Made by a program: the position numbers and the translations under genes. The notes beneath the pieces are model-generated. The model did no database searches. It saw only the letters and a list, made by a program, of their open reading frames with translations, and was not told the origin of the DNA. A stretch of DNA of 8,087 bases from assembly GCA_036388295.1 (NCBI GenBank), contig DASVSC010000256.1, forward strand, positions 1 to 8,087. Reading direction: 5' to 3'. This document shows, piece after piece, positions 6,780 through 8,087 of the stretch. Every line of letters starts with the position of its first letter. The first letter of the stretch is position 1. Source of the DNA: RYN-431 sp036388295 (GTDB taxonomy: Bacteria; Planctomycetota; Phycisphaerae; Tepidisphaerales; Tepidisphaeraceae).

Positions 6780-6784
6780 CGGAA
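6780..6784 (+). promoter_or_regulatory. Ribosome binding site fixing the urtE start
   Basis: CGGAA lies 6 nt before the ATG at 6791. An in-frame GTG at 6761 would add MPYGRRSELN, but it has no ribosome site and these residues precede the usual family start. The ATG at 6791 gives MLNVNQLQVAYG, the normal UrtE beginning. Confidence 0.65.
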
Positions 6785-6790
6785 CTCAAC

Positions 6791-7480
6791 ATGCTTAACG
6801 TCAACCAATTGCAAGTCGCCTACGGCCAAAGCGAGATCATCCACGACCTGTCGTTCTCGGCCAAGAAAGGCGAGACCGTCGCCATCATGGGCCGCAACGG
6901 CATGGGCAAAACGACGTTGATGAAGTCCCTGATCGGCATCCTGCAAAGCCGCCACGGCACCATCGAAGTCGACGGCAAACAGGTCGCCGGCCTCGACAGC
7001 TGGAAGCGCGTCAAGAACGGCCTGGCCTTCGTCCCGCAGGGCCGGCAGGTGTTCAGCGTGATGACCGTCGAAGAGAACATCAAAACCGGCCTAGAAACCG
7101 TGCGCAAGCGCACCATCCCGAGCTACATCTACGACCTGTTCCCGGTCCTGAAAGAAATGCGTAAGCGCCGCGCCGGCAACCTGTCCGGCGGCCAGCAGCA
7201 GCAATTGGCCATTTCCCGCGCCCTTGTCTCGAACCCCAAAGTCCTGCTCCTGGACGAGCCGACCGAGGGCATTCAGCCGTCCATCATCAAGGACATCGCC
7301 CGGGCGTTGAACGAGATCAAGAAGATGCGCGACCTGACGATCATTGTTTCCGAACAGGTGCTCAGCTTCACGCTCGACATCGCCGACCGCATCCTGGTCG
7401 TCGAAAGCGGCCGGGTCGTGCACGAAGACGACCGGGCCAGCGTCGACGAAGCCAAAGTGGCGCGATACTTGTCCGTCTGA
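6791..7480 (+). CDS. urtE: Urea/amide ABC transporter, ATP-binding protein UrtE
   Basis: This 229-residue cytoplasmic ATPase of the LivF/UrtE family forms the heterodimeric motor with UrtD. Motifs are: Walker A GRNGMGKTT (34-42), Q-loop Gln83 in FVPQGRQVF, canonical signature LSGGQ (131-135), Walker B VLLLDE (151-156), and PTEGIQPSII after it. At the switch position the sequence is IIVSEQVLSF, with Gln189 in place of the usual His; LivF-type ATPases commonly have 'EQ' here, so this is expected. The stretch 'GRNGMGKTT' and 'TEGIQPSI' separate UrtE from generic LivF. It is 51 bp after urtD and is the last gene of the operon. Its length is typical (about 230). Confidence 0.94.
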   Translation: MLNVNQLQVAYGQSEIIHDLSFSAKKGETVAIMGRNGMGKTTLMKSLIGILQSRHGTIEVDGKQVAGLDSWKRVKNGLAFVPQGRQVFSVMTVEENIKTGLETVRKRTIPSYIYDLFPVLKEMRKRRAGNLSGGQQQQLAISRALVSNPKVLLLDEPTEGIQPSIIKDIARALNEIKKMRDLTIIVSEQVLSFTLDIADRILVVESGRVVHEDDRASVDEAKVARYLSV

Positions 7481-7495
7481 CGTACCGAAGATACG

Positions 7496-7556
7496 ACGGG
7501 CTCACTTCAGCGGGCCCGTGATTCGCCCTGAGAACGCTTCCGTGGAACCGCTGAAG
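7496..7556 (+). other. Inverted repeats after urtE
   Basis: CTTCAGCGG (7505-7513) and CCGCTGAAG (7548-7556) are perfect 9-bp complements 34 nt apart. ACGGGC (7496-7501) and GCCCGT (7514-7519) flank the left arm, so the two pairings interlock like a pseudoknot. No T-run follows. The structure might mark the 3' end of the urt transcript or slow its decay, but it is not a recognisable intrinsic terminator. Confidence 0.35.
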
Positions 7557-7641
7557 CCGGTCCGAAGTCGAAACAACGCATGGCGTGCGTGCGGTTCGTT
7601 TAGAAACGCGTCCGGTTCGACAACTGTTGTAAACTGATTTT

Positions 7642-8087
7642 ATGGTTCATCGCCCCATGCATTCGCTCCGTTCGCTGCTGCGTCGTCCGGCCGGTCGGCA
7701 GGTCGCGTTGTCCGGCCTGGTGATTCTCGGTTTGGCCGCCGTGTTCGGTGCCGACGCGACGACCCAGCCGTCGCCGGCCGCTACAGCTTCGCCGTTGGCC
7801 ACACCGGCAACACAGCCAGCCGCGTGGTCGACGGACCTGAACGCCGCCATGCGAACCGCCGCCGCGCAGAACCGCGACACGATCGTCTGGTTCTCCGGTA
7901 GCGGGTGGAACGCCGCCAGCGACGCCGTGGAGCCGTCGCTGCGTGCAGCGGCCTTCACGGAAACGGCGGGGCGGTCGTTCGTCCTGGCCCGCGCGGACTT
8001 CGCCGCCGGCCGTGAGAATGAGAAGGAGATCGACCCGCAGTACACCGTCTGGGCCGAGCGGCTCGGCGTCGTGAAGCTGCCGGCGCT
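7642..8087 (+). CDS. Secreted thioredoxin-like protein lacking active-site cysteines (partial)
   Basis: An open frame from ATG 7642 runs off the right edge after 148 complete codons. Residues 1-20 are basic. Residues 21-36 are hydrophobic (VALSGLVILGLAAVFG) with a likely signal-peptidase site after Ala37-Asp-Ala39, so the protein is exported. Residues 40-61 form a Thr/Pro/Ala linker. From about 62 the sequence follows the thioredoxin-like (DUF255/thioredoxin_7) pattern: helix LNAAMRTAAAQNRD, strand TIVWFSGSGW, then strand SFVLARADF (112-120) and a candidate cis-proline at Pro147 in VVKLPA. The usual W-C-x-x-C is W89-N-A-A-S93, so both redox cysteines are replaced. A later ATG (7657) is an alternative start. 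No ribosome site is seen for either. The gene is not obviously linked in function to the urt operon. Confidence 0.72.
   Translation, partial: MVHRPMHSLRSLLRRPAGRQVALSGLVILGLAAVFGADATTQPSPAATASPLATPATQPAAWSTDLNAAMRTAAAQNRDTIVWFSGSGWNAASDAVEPSLRAAAFTETAGRSFVLARADFAAGRENEKEIDPQYTVWAERLGVVKLPA

Overview
This is a GC-rich bacterial window built around uptake and breakdown of small amides. It holds a formamidase gene pair on the minus strand (fmdA, then fmdB) and, divergently, a complete five-gene ABC transporter of the urea/short-chain-amide class (urtABCDE). Its edges cut two unrelated genes. The organism cannot be named from the sequence. The high GC content and a secreted thioredoxin-like protein with a Pro/Ala/Thr linker and no active-site cysteines would suit a Planctomycetota (Phycisphaerae-like) genome, but this is a low-confidence guess and a GC-rich proteobacterium is not excluded.

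Layout. Positions 1-84 hold the first 28 codons of a minus-strand gene with a possible helix-turn-helix start. Positions 165-497 (minus) encode an FmdB-type zinc-ribbon protein. Positions 573-1793 (minus) encode the acetamidase/formamidase-family enzyme FmdA. Between the two lies a 12-bp perfect hairpin followed by a T-run, oriented to stop transcription leaving fmdA. Positions 1794-2427 form a 634-bp divergent control region with no convincing gene. It holds several inverted repeats: a hairpin in the fmdA leader, a 14-bp operator-like palindrome, and two matching small hairpins ahead of urtA.

The plus-strand operon runs urtA (2428-3702, periplasmic binding protein), urtB (3805-4752, permease), urtC (4799-5989, permease), urtD (5993-6739, ATPase) and urtE (6791-7480, ATPase). 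A 102-bp gap after urtA carries two strong hairpins without a T-run. These are likely to shape the mRNA so that more binding protein than membrane components is made. The starts of urtC and urtE are set downstream of the longest reading frames because the ribosome binding sites are there. From 7642 to the right edge runs a secreted thioredoxin-fold protein in which both redox cysteines are replaced.

How it works together. UrtA would capture urea and/or formamide outside the inner membrane, UrtB/UrtC would form the channel, and UrtD/UrtE would power import. FmdA would hydrolyse formamide to ammonia and formate, giving nitrogen. No urease genes are present in the window. The pairing recalls the fmd cluster of Methylophilus methylotrophus, where formamidase, FmdB and a Urt-like transporter are linked, so the 'urea' label for this transporter should be held loosely. 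I see no wholly new system. The most interesting items are the regulatory hairpins, the substrate question and the cysteine-less thioredoxin-like protein.
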